49,651 nucleotides of DNA from Site-B1 sp963722665 (GTDB lineage Bacteria > Bacteroidota > Bacteroidia > Flavobacteriales > Flavobacteriaceae), in the NCBI GenBank assembly GCA_963722665.1, contig CAVRNW010000034.1, forward strand, positions 1 to 49,651. The letters are read 5' to 3'. Positions 27,638 through 36,898 of the stretch are shown here, piece after piece. The notes under the pieces are model-generated. The model worked only from the letters and a program-made list of their open reading frames with translations. It did no database searches and was not told where the DNA came from. The first letter of the stretch is position 1. Every line of letters starts with the position of its first letter. The position numbers and the translations under genes are program-made.

Positions 27638-30082
27638 ATGAAAGTATTAAAATTTGGGGGAACATCAGTTGGTTCCACATCTAACATAAATAAGGTCATT
27701 GGGATCTTAAGCGATTATTCAAAACAGGATTCAATAATCTGTGTTGTCTCAGCAGTTGGCGGCATAACAGATAAGCTGATCAACCTGGCTAATCTGGCAT
27801 TGAATAAGGATAAATCCTATCTTGAAACCTTCAAGGGAATTAAAAAAATTCATATTGATATTACATCAGAATTAATTCCGAAGAAAAATGAGAAAGTCAA
27901 AAGAGCAATAGAGGATACATTTAATGAGTTAAAAAGCCTATTGGATGGTATTTACCTTATTAACGAATTATCTCCTAAAACATCAGATAAACTCGTTAGT
28001 TTTGGAGAATTATTGTCATCCTTCATCATAGCTGAAACTATGAAATCTCGCGGATTGGATGTAGATCTAAAAAATTCTCAGGAATTAATTGTTACCAATT
28101 CTGCATTTACAAAGGCTGAAGTTGACTTTACCATAACAAATAAAAATATTCGAGATTACTTTAAAAAGTCTAAACAAAGGATAACCATTCTACCGGGTTT
28201 TATTTCTAAATCCAAGCAAGGTGAAGTTACTACATTAGGCCGGGGAGGTTCTGACTTTACGGCAGCCATAGTTGCAGCTGCATTAAAAGTTGAACAGTTG
28301 GAAATATGGACAGATGTAAGCGGAATGTTCACTACCAATCCTAAATTGGTTCGGCAGGCATTCCCTATTAAACAATTATCCTACCAGGAGGCAATGGAAC
28401 TTTCCCATTTTGGGGCAAAGGTCTTATATCCTCCAACCGTACAGCCTGTCTTGAATTTAAAGATCCCTATTCATATTAAAAACACACTGAAACCTGATGA
28501 ACCCGGAACGATAATTTCTGAAAAAAGCAATGGAGCATCAGGTGCCGCAAAGGGAATTAGTAACATCAGCAATATTGCCTTACTTACACTTCAGGGAAAT
28601 GGGATGGTAGGTATTCCGGGATTCTCAAAACGACTGTTCGAAACTCTGGCTCAGGAAAAGGTCAATATTATTTTAATTACTCAGGCATCGTCAGAACATT
28701 CTATTTGTATTGGTATAGATGCAAAAGATTCGGATTTAGCAAAAACCGCAGTAGATACTGAGTTTGAAAATGAGATTTCACTCCACAAAATAGATCCTCT
28801 GATCGTTGAAACAGGCCTGTCTATAATTGCACTTGTTGGTGATAATATGAAGAGCCATCAGGGAATAAGTGGGAAAATGTTCAGCTCACTAGGAAAAAAT
28901 AATATTAATATCAGAGCTATTGCTCAAGGGGCATCGGAAAAAAATATTTCGGCGGTTATTGCTGAGAAGGATGTCAAAAAAGCACTTAACACCCTGCATG
29001 AACAATTCTTTGAAGGAAATATCAAACAATTGAATGTGTTCATTACCGGAATTGGAAATGTAGGCGTCAGATTATTAGATCAGATAAAACAACAACAGAA
29101 TTATTTGAGAAAAAATCTAAAGATCAGTTTACGGGTCATAGGCTTGTCCAATTCAAGAAAAATGGTATTTCAGGAACATGGCATCGACCTGGAAAATTGG
29201 AAAGAACAGATAGAAAATGGCAAAAAAGCTTCGTTAAATGAATTTTTGGAGACAGCCAGGGAATTAAACTTAAGAAACAGTGTATTTGTCGACGTAACTG
29301 CAAATAAAGATGTTTCCGATCTGTATGAAAAATATTTAAAAAGCAGTATTGCTGTGGTTGCCTGTAACAAAATTGCTTGCTCGAGTGATTTTGAAAATTA
29401 TAAAAAACTAAAACGTTTATCGCTGGACTATAATGTTCCTTTTCTGTTTGAAACGAATGTTGGTGCGGGATTACCAGTCATTGATACATTAAATAACTTA
29501 ATGGCTTCAGGAGATAAAATAACGTCTGTTCAAGCTGTTCTATCGGGAAGTCTCAATTATATTTTCAATCATTTTAATGGCACCACCAAATTCCATGATG
29601 TTGTTAAAAGTGCTCAAAAAGAAGGATATACTGAACCAGATCCAAGAATTGACCTAAGCGGAGTTGATGTGGCGAGAAAAATATTGATCCTGGCTCGCGA
29701 AAGTGGCTCTCAAATGGACCTTAAAGATATTGTGAATGAAACTTTTTTGACAAAAGCAAATTTAGCAAGCAAATCAGTGGCGGATTTTTACATATCTATA
29801 AAAGAGAATGAACCACATTTCCAAAAACTATATAAATCGGCTAAAGCAAAAAACAGTCGATTGAAATATGTCGCAGAATTTAATAAAGGTAAGGCTAAAG
29901 TCGGTTTGAGAGAAATTCCGGAAGGGCATCCGTTCTATAATTTGGAAGGTAAGGATAACATTGTAATGTTTTACACCAAAAGGTATCCGGACCAGCCAAT
30001 GATCATAAAAGGAGCCGGAGCTGGTGCCGATGTAACTGCTTCAGGTATTTTTGCAGATATCATAAGAGCAGAAAATGAGTAA
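27638..30082 (+). CDS. thrA: Bifunctional aspartate kinase / homoserine dehydrogenase
   Basis: The start is taken at 27638 (MKVLKFGGTSVGS), which matches the family N-terminus; an ATG 15 codons earlier has no family support. The product is about 814 residues. It catalyses the first and third steps from aspartate to threonine. The kinase domain (1 to about 290) has KFGGTSVGS and TTLGRGGSDFTAA; two ACT-type regulatory regions follow (about 310-455), then homoserine dehydrogenase (about 462-814) with the NAD(P) site VFITGIGNVGVRLLDQI and GAGAGADVTASGIFADI. Threonine feedback inhibition is usual for the fusion. thrB and thrC follow on the same strand. Confidence 0.95.
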   Translation: MKVLKFGGTSVGSTSNINKVIGILSDYSKQDSIICVVSAVGGITDKLINLANLALNKDKSYLETFKGIKKIHIDITSELIPKKNEKVKRAIEDTFNELKSLLDGIYLINELSPKTSDKLVSFGELLSSFIIAETMKSRGLDVDLKNSQELIVTNSAFTKAEVDFTITNKNIRDYFKKSKQRITILPGFISKSKQGEVTTLGRGGSDFTAAIVAAALKVEQLEIWTDVSGMFTTNPKLVRQAFPIKQLSYQEAMELSHFGAKVLYPPTVQPVLNLKIPIHIKNTLKPDEPGTIISEKSNGASGAAKGISNISNIALLTLQGNGMVGIPGFSKRLFETLAQEKVNIILITQASSEHSICIGIDAKDSDLAKTAVDTEFENEISLHKIDPLIVETGLSIIALVGDNMKSHQGISGKMFSSLGKNNINIRAIAQGASEKNISAVIAEKDVKKALNTLHEQFFEGNIKQLNVFITGIGNVGVRLLDQIKQQQNYLRKNLKISLRVIGLSNSRKMVFQEHGIDLENWKEQIENGKKASLNEFLETARELNLRNSVFVDVTANKDVSDLYEKYLKSSIAVVACNKIACSSDFENYKKLKRLSLDYNVPFLFETNVGAGLPVIDTLNNLMASGDKITSVQAVLSGSLNYIFNHFNGTTKFHDVVKSAQKEGYTEPDPRIDLSGVDVARKILILARESGSQMDLKDIVNETFLTKANLASKSVADFYISIKENEPHFQKLYKSAKAKNSRLKYVAEFNKGKAKVGLREIPEGHPFYNLEGKDNIVMFYTKRYPDQPMIIKGAGAGADVTASGIFADIIRAENE

Positions 30083-30107
30083 TTGGTATAGGTAAAAGAC
30101 TATAAGT

Positions 30108-30145
30108 ACCGTGAATCAAGAATTTAAATTCTTTGTACTTGAAGC
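30108..30145 (+). other. Hairpin in the thrA-thrB spacer
   Basis: AAGAATTT/AAATTCTT is a perfect inverted repeat inside the 140-base spacer, flanked by GTAC on both sides. It has no T-run and may be a processing or stability element within the operon. Confidence 0.4.
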
Positions 30146-30222
30146 GAAGCAGACTTTACTCTTGCCTCTTAAAGTGATTTGTTTATTATTAGGAAATTAT
30201 TAATTGAAGAAATATATTTAAT

Positions 30223-31155
30223 TTGAAAGAAGAAATACGCATATTTTCTCCTGCTACTGTGGCAAATGTTTCATGTGGTTTCGATGTCCTTGGATTTTGT
30301 CTGAATAGTATTGGAGATGAAATGGTGATTAGAAAAACTGACAAGAAAGGTATTTACATAACAAAAATTACAGGTTTCGAATTACCATTGGAAAGTGACA
30401 AAAATGTTGCAGGAATATCTGCTTTAGCAATGTATGATACTGTTAAACCGGAATTCGGATTCGAGATGGAAATATATAAAAAAATTAAACCGGGAAGCGG
30501 AATTGGAAGCAGTGCCGCTAGCGCAGTTGGAAGTGTATTTGGCATGAATGAATTGCTGGGAAAACCATTTAATAAAATCCAGTTAACAGAATTTGCAATA
30601 AAAGGAGAGGCCTTTGCCAGTAAAAGTGAACATGCCGATAATCTGGCACCTGCTATTTTTGGCGGATTTACATTGGTAAAAAGTATTTCACCATTGGAAA
30701 TTCTTCAAATACCCTCTCCTGAAAATCTATATGTAACAATTATTCATCCACAAATTGAAATAAAGACCTCTGAAGCCAGATCCATCTTGCCTCGAAATAT
30801 TCCTTTAAAAGATGCAATAACGCAATGGGCTAACTTCGGTAGCTTAATCCATGGATTACATACGAACGATTTTGGACTCATTAAAAGGTCCTTGTTTGAT
30901 GTGGTTGTTGAACCATATAGAAGTAAACTAATTCCTAAGTTTAACGAGTTAAAAATTGATGCATTAAAAGCAGGAGCATTAGGATGTGGTATATCAGGTT
31001 CCGGGCCATCAATTTTTGCTTTATGTGAAGGATTGGAAACCGCTAAAAGGGTGGAAATGGCAATGAAGAATATATTTTCAAGCACTAAAATAGCCTATGA
31101 AACCTATGTGTCAAAAATAAATACTGAAGGAATTAAAATTTTAAGTAGATCCTAA
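30223..31155 (+). CDS. thrB: Homoserine kinase
   Basis: A 310-residue GHMP kinase that phosphorylates homoserine to O-phosphohomoserine. The start is TTG at 30223 (reads KEEIRIFSPATVANVSCGFDVLGF after the initiator), since no ATG is in a plausible place. The ATP loop PGSGIGSSAASAVG and the C-terminal GCGISGSGPSIFAL are typical. The stop and the thrC start share one base (TAATG), which implies translational coupling. Confidence 0.93.
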   Translation: MKEEIRIFSPATVANVSCGFDVLGFCLNSIGDEMVIRKTDKKGIYITKITGFELPLESDKNVAGISALAMYDTVKPEFGFEMEIYKKIKPGSGIGSSAASAVGSVFGMNELLGKPFNKIQLTEFAIKGEAFASKSEHADNLAPAIFGGFTLVKSISPLEILQIPSPENLYVTIIHPQIEIKTSEARSILPRNIPLKDAITQWANFGSLIHGLHTNDFGLIKRSLFDVVVEPYRSKLIPKFNELKIDALKAGALGCGISGSGPSIFALCEGLETAKRVEMAMKNIFSSTKIAYETYVSKINTEGIKILSRS

Positions 31156-32450
31156 TGAACTATTTCTCATTAAATAAAAAAGCTGACGATGCCAGTTTTA
31201 AAGAGGCTGTTGTCAGAGGTTTGGCACCTGACAGAGGATTGTACTTTCCTGAAAGTATAACACCACTTCCAAAAGAATTTTTTGATGAGATCGATCGGTT
31301 TTCGAATACAGATATTGCTTTTAAAGCAATCCGGCAGTTTGTAGAACCTGATATTCCGAATTCTGTTTTACATACTATTATAGAAGAAACCCTTTCCTTT
31401 GATTTTCCGGTTGTTCAATTCAATGATCATATTTCTACCTTGGAATTATTTCATGGTCCCACAATGGCCTTTAAGGATGTAGGCGCTCGTTTTATGGCCC
31501 GTTGTCTGGGTTATTTCAATAAAGATAATACGAATGAAGTGACCGTTTTAGTTGCCACCTCAGGCGATACAGGTGGAGCGGTTGCCAATGGATTTTTAGG
31601 TGTCAAAGGTGTAAAAGTTGTCATTTTATATCCAAGTGGGAAAGTGAGTGACATCCAGGAAAAACAACTCACTACTTTAGGGAAAAATATTACTGCCCTG
31701 GAAGTAAATGGCACATTCGATGACTGTCAGGAAATGGTTAAATCTGCCTTTTTAGATAAGGAACTTACCAGTCAGATGCAACTCACATCGGCAAATTCAA
31801 TTAATGTCGCGAGATGGCTACCTCAGATGTTCTATTTTATGTTCGCCTACAAAAAGCTTCATAATCAATACAAAGACATCGTTTTTTCAGTTCCCAGTGG
31901 GAATTTCGGAAATATCTGTGCCGGTATGATGGCTCAGCAATTAGGTCTTCCTGTAAAGCACTTTTTAGCCTCTAATAATGTAAATAATGTGGTGACCGAA
32001 TTTTTAAAAACGCAATTATTCCAGCCAAAACCATCCATCCAGACAATTTCCAATGCCATGGATGTAGGAAACCCTAGTAATTTTATCAGAATACAGGAGA
32101 TCTATAAGAATAATTTTGAGACTCTAAAGGATCATATTTCTTCATATAGTTTTTCCGACGAAGACACTAAAAAAGGCATGAAAGAAATATATAAAAACTA
32201 CAATTATGTTTCTGACCCTCATGGTGCGGTTGGTTATCTTGGAGCCAAGGAATATCTGAAGAATAATCCTGAAGCCCATTGCGTATTTTTAGAAACCGCT
32301 CATCCCGTAAAATTTTTGGATGTAGTTGAGGAAGTCATTAAAGAAACACAACCATTGCCAACACAAATTCAGGCCATTATAAAAAAAGAAAAAGTGTCCA
32401 TAAAAATGGATTCATATCAAGAATTAAAAACTTTTCTTTTAAAACAGTAA
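31155..32450 (+). CDS. thrC: Threonine synthase
   Basis: A 431-residue PLP enzyme that converts O-phosphohomoserine to threonine, the last step of the pathway. It has the N-terminal RGLAPDRGLYFPE, the PLP-lysine region GPTMAFKDVGARFMARCLG, the serine/glycine phosphate loop ATSGDTGGAVANGF and SGNFGNICAGMMA. Full length. It completes the thrA-thrB-thrC operon and overlaps thrB by one base. Confidence 0.95.
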   Translation: MNYFSLNKKADDASFKEAVVRGLAPDRGLYFPESITPLPKEFFDEIDRFSNTDIAFKAIRQFVEPDIPNSVLHTIIEETLSFDFPVVQFNDHISTLELFHGPTMAFKDVGARFMARCLGYFNKDNTNEVTVLVATSGDTGGAVANGFLGVKGVKVVILYPSGKVSDIQEKQLTTLGKNITALEVNGTFDDCQEMVKSAFLDKELTSQMQLTSANSINVARWLPQMFYFMFAYKKLHNQYKDIVFSVPSGNFGNICAGMMAQQLGLPVKHFLASNNVNNVVTEFLKTQLFQPKPSIQTISNAMDVGNPSNFIRIQEIYKNNFETLKDHISSYSFSDEDTKKGMKEIYKNYNYVSDPHGAVGYLGAKEYLKNNPEAHCVFLETAHPVKFLDVVEEVIKETQPLPTQIQAIIKKEKVSIKMDSYQELKTFLLKQ

Positions 32451-32598
32451 TCTTTTCCGCAAATAGCTCAGCGCTCTAAACAACTAATTAGATAAAATTT
32501 AAAAATCATCAAAAGGCTGATAATTATCATTGCATGGACCATATTTAATAATTAACTTTTTTGTATTAAATAATTTATTAACCTTTAAATATTAAATC

Positions 32599-32928
32599 AT
32601 GGCAAACAACAATGGAAACATGTTATTAGCTCTGTTAACAGGAGCAATAATCGGAACTGGAATTGGCATTCTATATGCACCTGATGAAGGCGTAAAGACC
32701 AGAAAAAAAATTAAAAAGAAAGCAATTGATGTTAAACACGACATTTCTGAAAAAGTCACACACGCAAAAGATGATTTATCCAAGACTTTTAAAAAGAAAA
32801 AAGACGATTTTGAACACAAATTAGAGGACTCTATCACAACTATGAGTTACAAGGCCGATGAAATTCTTTTGAATTTAGAAAAAAAATTAGAAGACTTAAG
32901 AAAGAAAAATTTAGAACTTCAGAAATAA
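32599..32928 (+). CDS. YtxH domain protein
   Basis: A 109-residue protein with one N-terminal glycine-rich membrane segment (MLLALLTGAIIGTGIGILYAP, about 7-27) and a long Lys/Asp/Glu-rich coiled-coil (about 30-109). This matches YtxH (general stress) proteins. It is the first of three tightly packed genes; the next starts six bases after its stop. The trio is probably part of an envelope or general stress response, by analogy only. Confidence 0.8.
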   Translation: MANNNGNMLLALLTGAIIGTGIGILYAPDEGVKTRKKIKKKAIDVKHDISEKVTHAKDDLSKTFKKKKDDFEHKLEDSITTMSYKADEILLNLEKKLEDLRKKNLELQK

Positions 32929-32934
32929 GGCTTT

Positions 32935-33285
32935 ATGGCTTTTGAAGAATTAAAAGAAAACCTATCGGGAGCAGATCATGATGTGCGCTCTTACATAGAA
33001 CACAATAAGGAGTATTACAAGCTATTGGTTTTTAAAATCCTAATGCAGGTAATTACTTCCTTTACGAAGATGCTATTTATCAGCGCCATCATTTTATTCC
33101 TATTATTTCTCCTATCCTTAACCGCATCAATTGCCATAGGACAGGCAATGGGAAATATGTTCTATGGATTTTTATTTGTTAGTGTTTTTTTTGTAGTACT
33201 AGGTGTAATACTATATTTATTGAGAAATAAATTGGACAAACCACTGATAAAAATGTTTTCAAAATATTATTTTGACAAAATATGA
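32935..33285 (+). CDS. Phage holin-like superfamily membrane protein (ACLAME/DUF1469-like)
   Basis: A 116-residue protein with a soluble N-terminus and two long membrane segments (about 36-66 and 72-98). The pattern fits the 'putative phage holin III' (DUF1469-like) family that occurs beside YtxH genes in bacteria with no phage nearby. Its last four bases overlap the following gene (ATGA). No lysis function is implied. Confidence 0.7.
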   Translation: MAFEELKENLSGADHDVRSYIEHNKEYYKLLVFKILMQVITSFTKMLFISAIILFLLFLLSLTASIAIGQAMGNMFYGFLFVSVFFVVLGVILYLLRNKLDKPLIKMFSKYYFDKI

Positions 33286-33506
33286 CAACACATCAATATA
33301 GCTCATTTGAAGAAATAGATAAAAGACTAAAAATCTTAAAACTTGAAAAAGACATAGACAAGGAAAGTTTTAAATTTGATCTTCTAAAATTCAGAAAAAA
33401 TATTTATCCTGCTATTTTTTCAGGTGGAATCGGTGGTCTGATCCAGATTTTTGTTATTTCTTTTGTATCAAAAAAATTATCAAAACTATTACATAAAAAA
33501 TCATAG
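33282..33506 (+). CDS. Small membrane protein of the YtxH-holin trio
   Basis: A 74-residue protein: a charged helical N-terminus (about 8-42), one hydrophobic segment (YPAIFSGGIGGLIQIFVISFV, about 46-64) and a Lys-rich tail. It overlaps the preceding gene by four bases. It resembles small uncharacterised proteins found in the same place in flavobacteria. Function unknown. Confidence 0.65.
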   Translation: MTTHQYSSFEEIDKRLKILKLEKDIDKESFKFDLLKFRKNIYPAIFSGGIGGLIQIFVISFVSKKLSKLLHKKS

Positions 33507-33522
33507 TTTTTTCAAGTAGCCA

Positions 33523-33564
33523 ATTATAATAAATTTGTTTTATATAAAACTAATTTATTATAGT
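33523..33564. repeat. Near-perfect 42-base AT palindrome
   Basis: It centres on the perfect 14-base palindrome GTTTTATATAAAAC (33537-33550). Outward pairing continues for 13 more bases per arm with one mismatch and one G-T. It lies just after the small membrane-protein gene and may act as a terminator or cruciform-forming site. Confidence 0.75.
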
Positions 33565-33654
33565 AATTCCCATTAAAGTTGTGTTCTCTAAAACGTTAAG
33601 GAATTATTATATTTTTAGTGCTCTATTCAGTTAATTAACCTTAATAATTTTTGA

Positions 33655-33662
33655 TACATTTG
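33655..33662 (+). promoter_or_regulatory. -7 element TACATTTG of gcvT
   Basis: A perfect TAnnTTTG match 20 bases before the gcvT start codon; the -33 region is weak. Confidence 0.6.
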
Positions 33663-33681
33663 TGCTTCAAAACAAACACAA

Positions 33682-34752
33682 ATGAAAGACACTGCTTTAT
33701 CTGCAACTCACGAGGCTCTGAGAGCTAAAATGGTTCCTTTTGCCGGCTATTATATGCCTGTCCAATATGAAGGGGTAAATATAGAACACGAAACTGTTAG
33801 AAATGATGTTGGCGTGTTTGATGTTAGTCATATGGGTGAGTTTTTAATCGAAGGCGAACATGCTCTTGAATTGATACAAAAAGTAAGCAGTAATGATGCT
33901 TCAAAGCTGACGATAGGAAAAGCTCAATATAGTTGTTTGCCAAATGATGAAGGAGGTATTGTTGATGATCTGATCATTTACAAACTAAAAGAAGATCAAT
34001 ACCTTTTAGTTGTAAATGCAAGTAATATTGAAAAGGACTGGAACTGGATCCAGTCCAAAAATGATGTTGGTGCATCAATGAGAGACATATCCGAAAACTA
34101 TTCATTACTTGCTATTCAAGGACCAAATGCTGTGTCTAAAATGCAGAATTTATCCAGTCATGATCTGTCAGCAATTAAATTCTACAACTTTGTGGTTGGT
34201 GATTTTGCCGGAATTGAACACGTTATTATTTCAGCGACCGGTTACACGGGAAGTGGTGGATTTGAGATCTATTGCAAAAATACAGAAGTCAAACAAATTT
34301 GGGATGCCGTGATCAAAGCCGGAGCTAAACCTATTGGACTGGCTGCACGTGATACTTTGCGTTTAGAAATGGGTTATTGTTTATATGGCAATGATATTGA
34401 TGACTCCACCTCACCAATTGAAGCAGGACTTAGCTGGATCTGTAAATTCAATAAACCCTTCACTAACAGCAAAGCACTGGAAGATGAAAAAGTACATGGA
34501 CCAAATCGCAAATTGGTAGCTTTTGAATTAGATGAAAGAGGTGTTCCACGTCATGGCTATGATATTGTTGACAATAGTGGTAAAAAAATTGGAATAGTCA
34601 CCTCCGGTACTATGTCGCCTTCACTTGGAAAAGGTATTGGAATGGGCTATGTTCCTTCTGTCTTTTCAGATGTCAATAGCAAGATCAATATTCAAATCCG
34701 TAAGAATGCCATACCTGCGACAGTCGTGAAATTACCATTTTATAAAGTATAG
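33682..34752 (+). CDS. gcvT: Glycine cleavage system aminomethyltransferase (T protein)
   Basis: A 356-residue tetrahydrofolate-dependent enzyme that takes the aminomethyl group from lipoylated H protein and releases ammonia and methylene-THF. Motifs: PFAGYYMPVQYEG, DVSHMGEF, ATGYTGSGGFEIY and LAARDTLRLEMGYCLYGNDID. Length and ends are normal. The other gcv genes are elsewhere, as is usual in Bacteroidota. glsA follows after three bases. Confidence 0.94.
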   Translation: MKDTALSATHEALRAKMVPFAGYYMPVQYEGVNIEHETVRNDVGVFDVSHMGEFLIEGEHALELIQKVSSNDASKLTIGKAQYSCLPNDEGGIVDDLIIYKLKEDQYLLVVNASNIEKDWNWIQSKNDVGASMRDISENYSLLAIQGPNAVSKMQNLSSHDLSAIKFYNFVVGDFAGIEHVIISATGYTGSGGFEIYCKNTEVKQIWDAVIKAGAKPIGLAARDTLRLEMGYCLYGNDIDDSTSPIEAGLSWICKFNKPFTNSKALEDEKVHGPNRKLVAFELDERGVPRHGYDIVDNSGKKIGIVTSGTMSPSLGKGIGMGYVPSVFSDVNSKINIQIRKNAIPATVVKLPFYKV

Positions 34753-34755
34753 GGA

Positions 34756-35670
34756 ATGATAGACTACCCGGGTATTCTGCAGGAGATACATGCTGATTTA
34801 AAGGAACAGACCAACAAAGGTAAAGTTCCAACCTACATTGAAGAATTGTCAACTGTAGATATCAATAAATTTGGAATACATTTGAATTTGATTGATGGGC
34901 AAAACTACTCTGCCGGTGATTTTGACATACCGTTTTCCATACAAAGTATATCCAAAGTATTTACATTGTTACAGGCATTTTCAATAATGGGTAATGATCT
35001 TTGGAAACGAGTTGATGTGGAGCCCTCCGGAAACCCATTTAATCATTTATCACTACTCGAACATGAGAATGGCATTCCGAGAAATCCTTTGATAAATTCT
35101 GGAGCTATCGTAATTGCAGATATTCTGGTTAGTGAGCTTGACGATCCTAAACAAGATTTTCTGAACTTTATTAAACAGATCACAAATGATGATTCCATAC
35201 ATTTTGATGAAAGCACAGCCAGATCGGAAAAAGAAACAGGTTTTAAAAATTTTGCTGCGGCCAATCTATTGAAATCTTTTAAAAACCTCGACAATTCTGT
35301 TGAGGAGGTATTGGATTTCTATTTCCATCAGTGTTCCATAAAAATGACCTGCAAGCAATTAGCGAATGCGTTTCACTTGTTTGCCAACCATGGTGTATGT
35401 CAGCAAAATAAAGTGCATTCAACACCTAGCCAAATTAAACGTATCAATGCAATTATGCTCACGTGTGGGTTCTATGATGAGGCAGGAGAGTTTGCTTTTG
35501 AAGTAGGATTACCGGGTAAAAGTGGTGTTGGAGGCGGAATTGCTGCACTTTTACCAAACAAATTTACAATAACTACATGGTCGCCGGGGTTAAATAAAAA
35601 GGGTAATTCTTTACTGGGTATGCAGGCATTAGAACAATTCACTACAAAAACAGGATTGTCTATTTTTTAA
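34756..35670 (+). CDS. glsA: Glutaminase
   Basis: A 304-residue enzyme that hydrolyses glutamine to glutamate and ammonia. The beta-lactamase-like active site Ser-x-x-Lys is in IQSISKVFTL; NPLINSGAIVI, CSIKMTCKQLANAFHLFANHGV and LPGKSGVGGGIAALLP are family signatures. It starts three bases after gcvT and is followed by an SDR gene, so the four genes to phhB are probably one transcript. Confidence 0.93.
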   Translation: MIDYPGILQEIHADLKEQTNKGKVPTYIEELSTVDINKFGIHLNLIDGQNYSAGDFDIPFSIQSISKVFTLLQAFSIMGNDLWKRVDVEPSGNPFNHLSLLEHENGIPRNPLINSGAIVIADILVSELDDPKQDFLNFIKQITNDDSIHFDESTARSEKETGFKNFAAANLLKSFKNLDNSVEEVLDFYFHQCSIKMTCKQLANAFHLFANHGVCQQNKVHSTPSQIKRINAIMLTCGFYDEAGEFAFEVGLPGKSGVGGGIAALLPNKFTITTWSPGLNKKGNSLLGMQALEQFTTKTGLSIF

Positions 35671-35694
35671 ATAGATCACTAAGGAGACGGATAC

Positions 35695-36522
35695 ATGTCA
35701 GAAGGACAAAAACAAAGAATAGTAATTTTAGGAGCCAGCGGATTTATTGGTAACTCGATATATAAAGAGCTCTGCTCCTACTTTAAAACCTTTGGCAGTT
35801 ACCATACCAAATCAATAGAATTCAAAAAAAATCAACAATTCTTTCATTATGATCACGAACAGGATGATATATATGAAATACTGGAAGCTATAAAACCCAA
35901 TGTAATTATTTCTTCATTAAGAGGGAATTTTGCATCACAAATACTGGCTCATCAGCATATTATTGAGTATATCAAACAAAATCCGTGTAAACTCATCTTT
36001 TTATCATCTGCAAATGTTTTTGATGCCTATAGTAAATATCCAAGCTACGAAAAGGACAAAACTTTAAGCGAAAGTATTTACGGCAGATTCAAGATCAAGA
36101 TAGAAAATGCTATCATGCGATTACCAAAGCGCAAATGGGTTATAATAAGGCTGCCTATAGTACTCGGAGCTAAATCGCCTAGAATTGAAGAGCTCAAACT
36201 TAATATCAAAGAAAAAAAGCCTGTAGAAGTATTTCCAAACTTAGTCGTCAACGTCACTACCGATGATAAACTGACACAACAAATTCATTATATCATAAAC
36301 AGGAAAAAGACCGGAATTTACCATTTGGGAAGCACAGATCTGGTCCATCATGATGATTTTATAAAAGAAGTTATCGATTCAATGGGAGATTATAACCCGG
36401 TCTATAAACAAGTATTCACGACTAACGATGAACGTTACCTCGCAGTATTGCCCAAACATAATCTACTGCCTAAAAACCTGCAAATAGAAAGTCAAGATGT
36501 TGTAAAAATCAGTATTTTGTAA
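35695..36522 (+). CDS. NAD(P)-dependent sugar epimerase/reductase-like SDR
   Basis: A 275-residue extended short-chain dehydrogenase. It has the nucleotide site ILGASGFIGNSIY (GxxGxxG), a Ser in FLSSANVFD and the catalytic YxxxK (YGRFK). It resembles dTDP-4-dehydrorhamnose reductase (RfbD)-like proteins, but the substrate is not evident and no sugar-nucleotide genes adjoin. A purine-rich AAGGAG lies just before its ATG, unusual for this phylum. Confidence 0.7.
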   Translation: MSEGQKQRIVILGASGFIGNSIYKELCSYFKTFGSYHTKSIEFKKNQQFFHYDHEQDDIYEILEAIKPNVIISSLRGNFASQILAHQHIIEYIKQNPCKLIFLSSANVFDAYSKYPSYEKDKTLSESIYGRFKIKIENAIMRLPKRKWVIIRLPIVLGAKSPRIEELKLNIKEKKPVEVFPNLVVNVTTDDKLTQQIHYIINRKKTGIYHLGSTDLVHHDDFIKEVIDSMGDYNPVYKQVFTTNDERYLAVLPKHNLLPKNLQIESQDVVKISIL

Positions 36523-36540
36523 TAACTAAAAAAAGGAATT

Positions 36541-36831
36541 ATGAAAAAATTAAACATAGAAGAAATAGAGAGGAAACTATTGCATTTTCCAGAATGGGAA
36601 TATTATGAGAATGCCATTCATGCTGAATTTGAATTTGAGAATTTTAAAGATTGTTTTAGTGCCATGAGCAGAATTGCTTTTGAATGCGAAGCACTGAATC
36701 ATCATCCCGAATGGACGAACGTGTATAATGTATTGACCATTTCACTATCTACTCATGATGCCAATGGTGTTACAGACAAAGATTTTAAACTTGCTAAAGC
36801 CATTGAATCCATTATTGAAGAAGAGGACTAA
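36541..36831 (+). CDS. phhB: 4a-hydroxytetrahydrobiopterin dehydratase (PCD/DCoH)
   Basis: A 96-residue protein with the family active-site signature HHPEWTNVYN (two His and Trp) and the C-terminal THDANGVTDKDFKLAKAIE. It dehydrates the pterin carbinolamine made by aromatic amino acid hydroxylases; molybdopterin roles are also suggested in bacteria. It is 18 bases from the SDR gene. Confidence 0.92.
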   Translation: MKKLNIEEIERKLLHFPEWEYYENAIHAEFEFENFKDCFSAMSRIAFECEALNHHPEWTNVYNVLTISLSTHDANGVTDKDFKLAKAIESIIEEED

Positions 36832-36898
36832 AATATTTTTAAGGCCACAACTTTTTTATAAATTTACAATCGTTTAAATACTATTAATATTTTAAACT

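Noticed and set aside
32935..33285. Prophage lysis (holin) gene
   Set aside because: No phage genes are near; the holin-like family is common beside YtxH genes on chromosomes.
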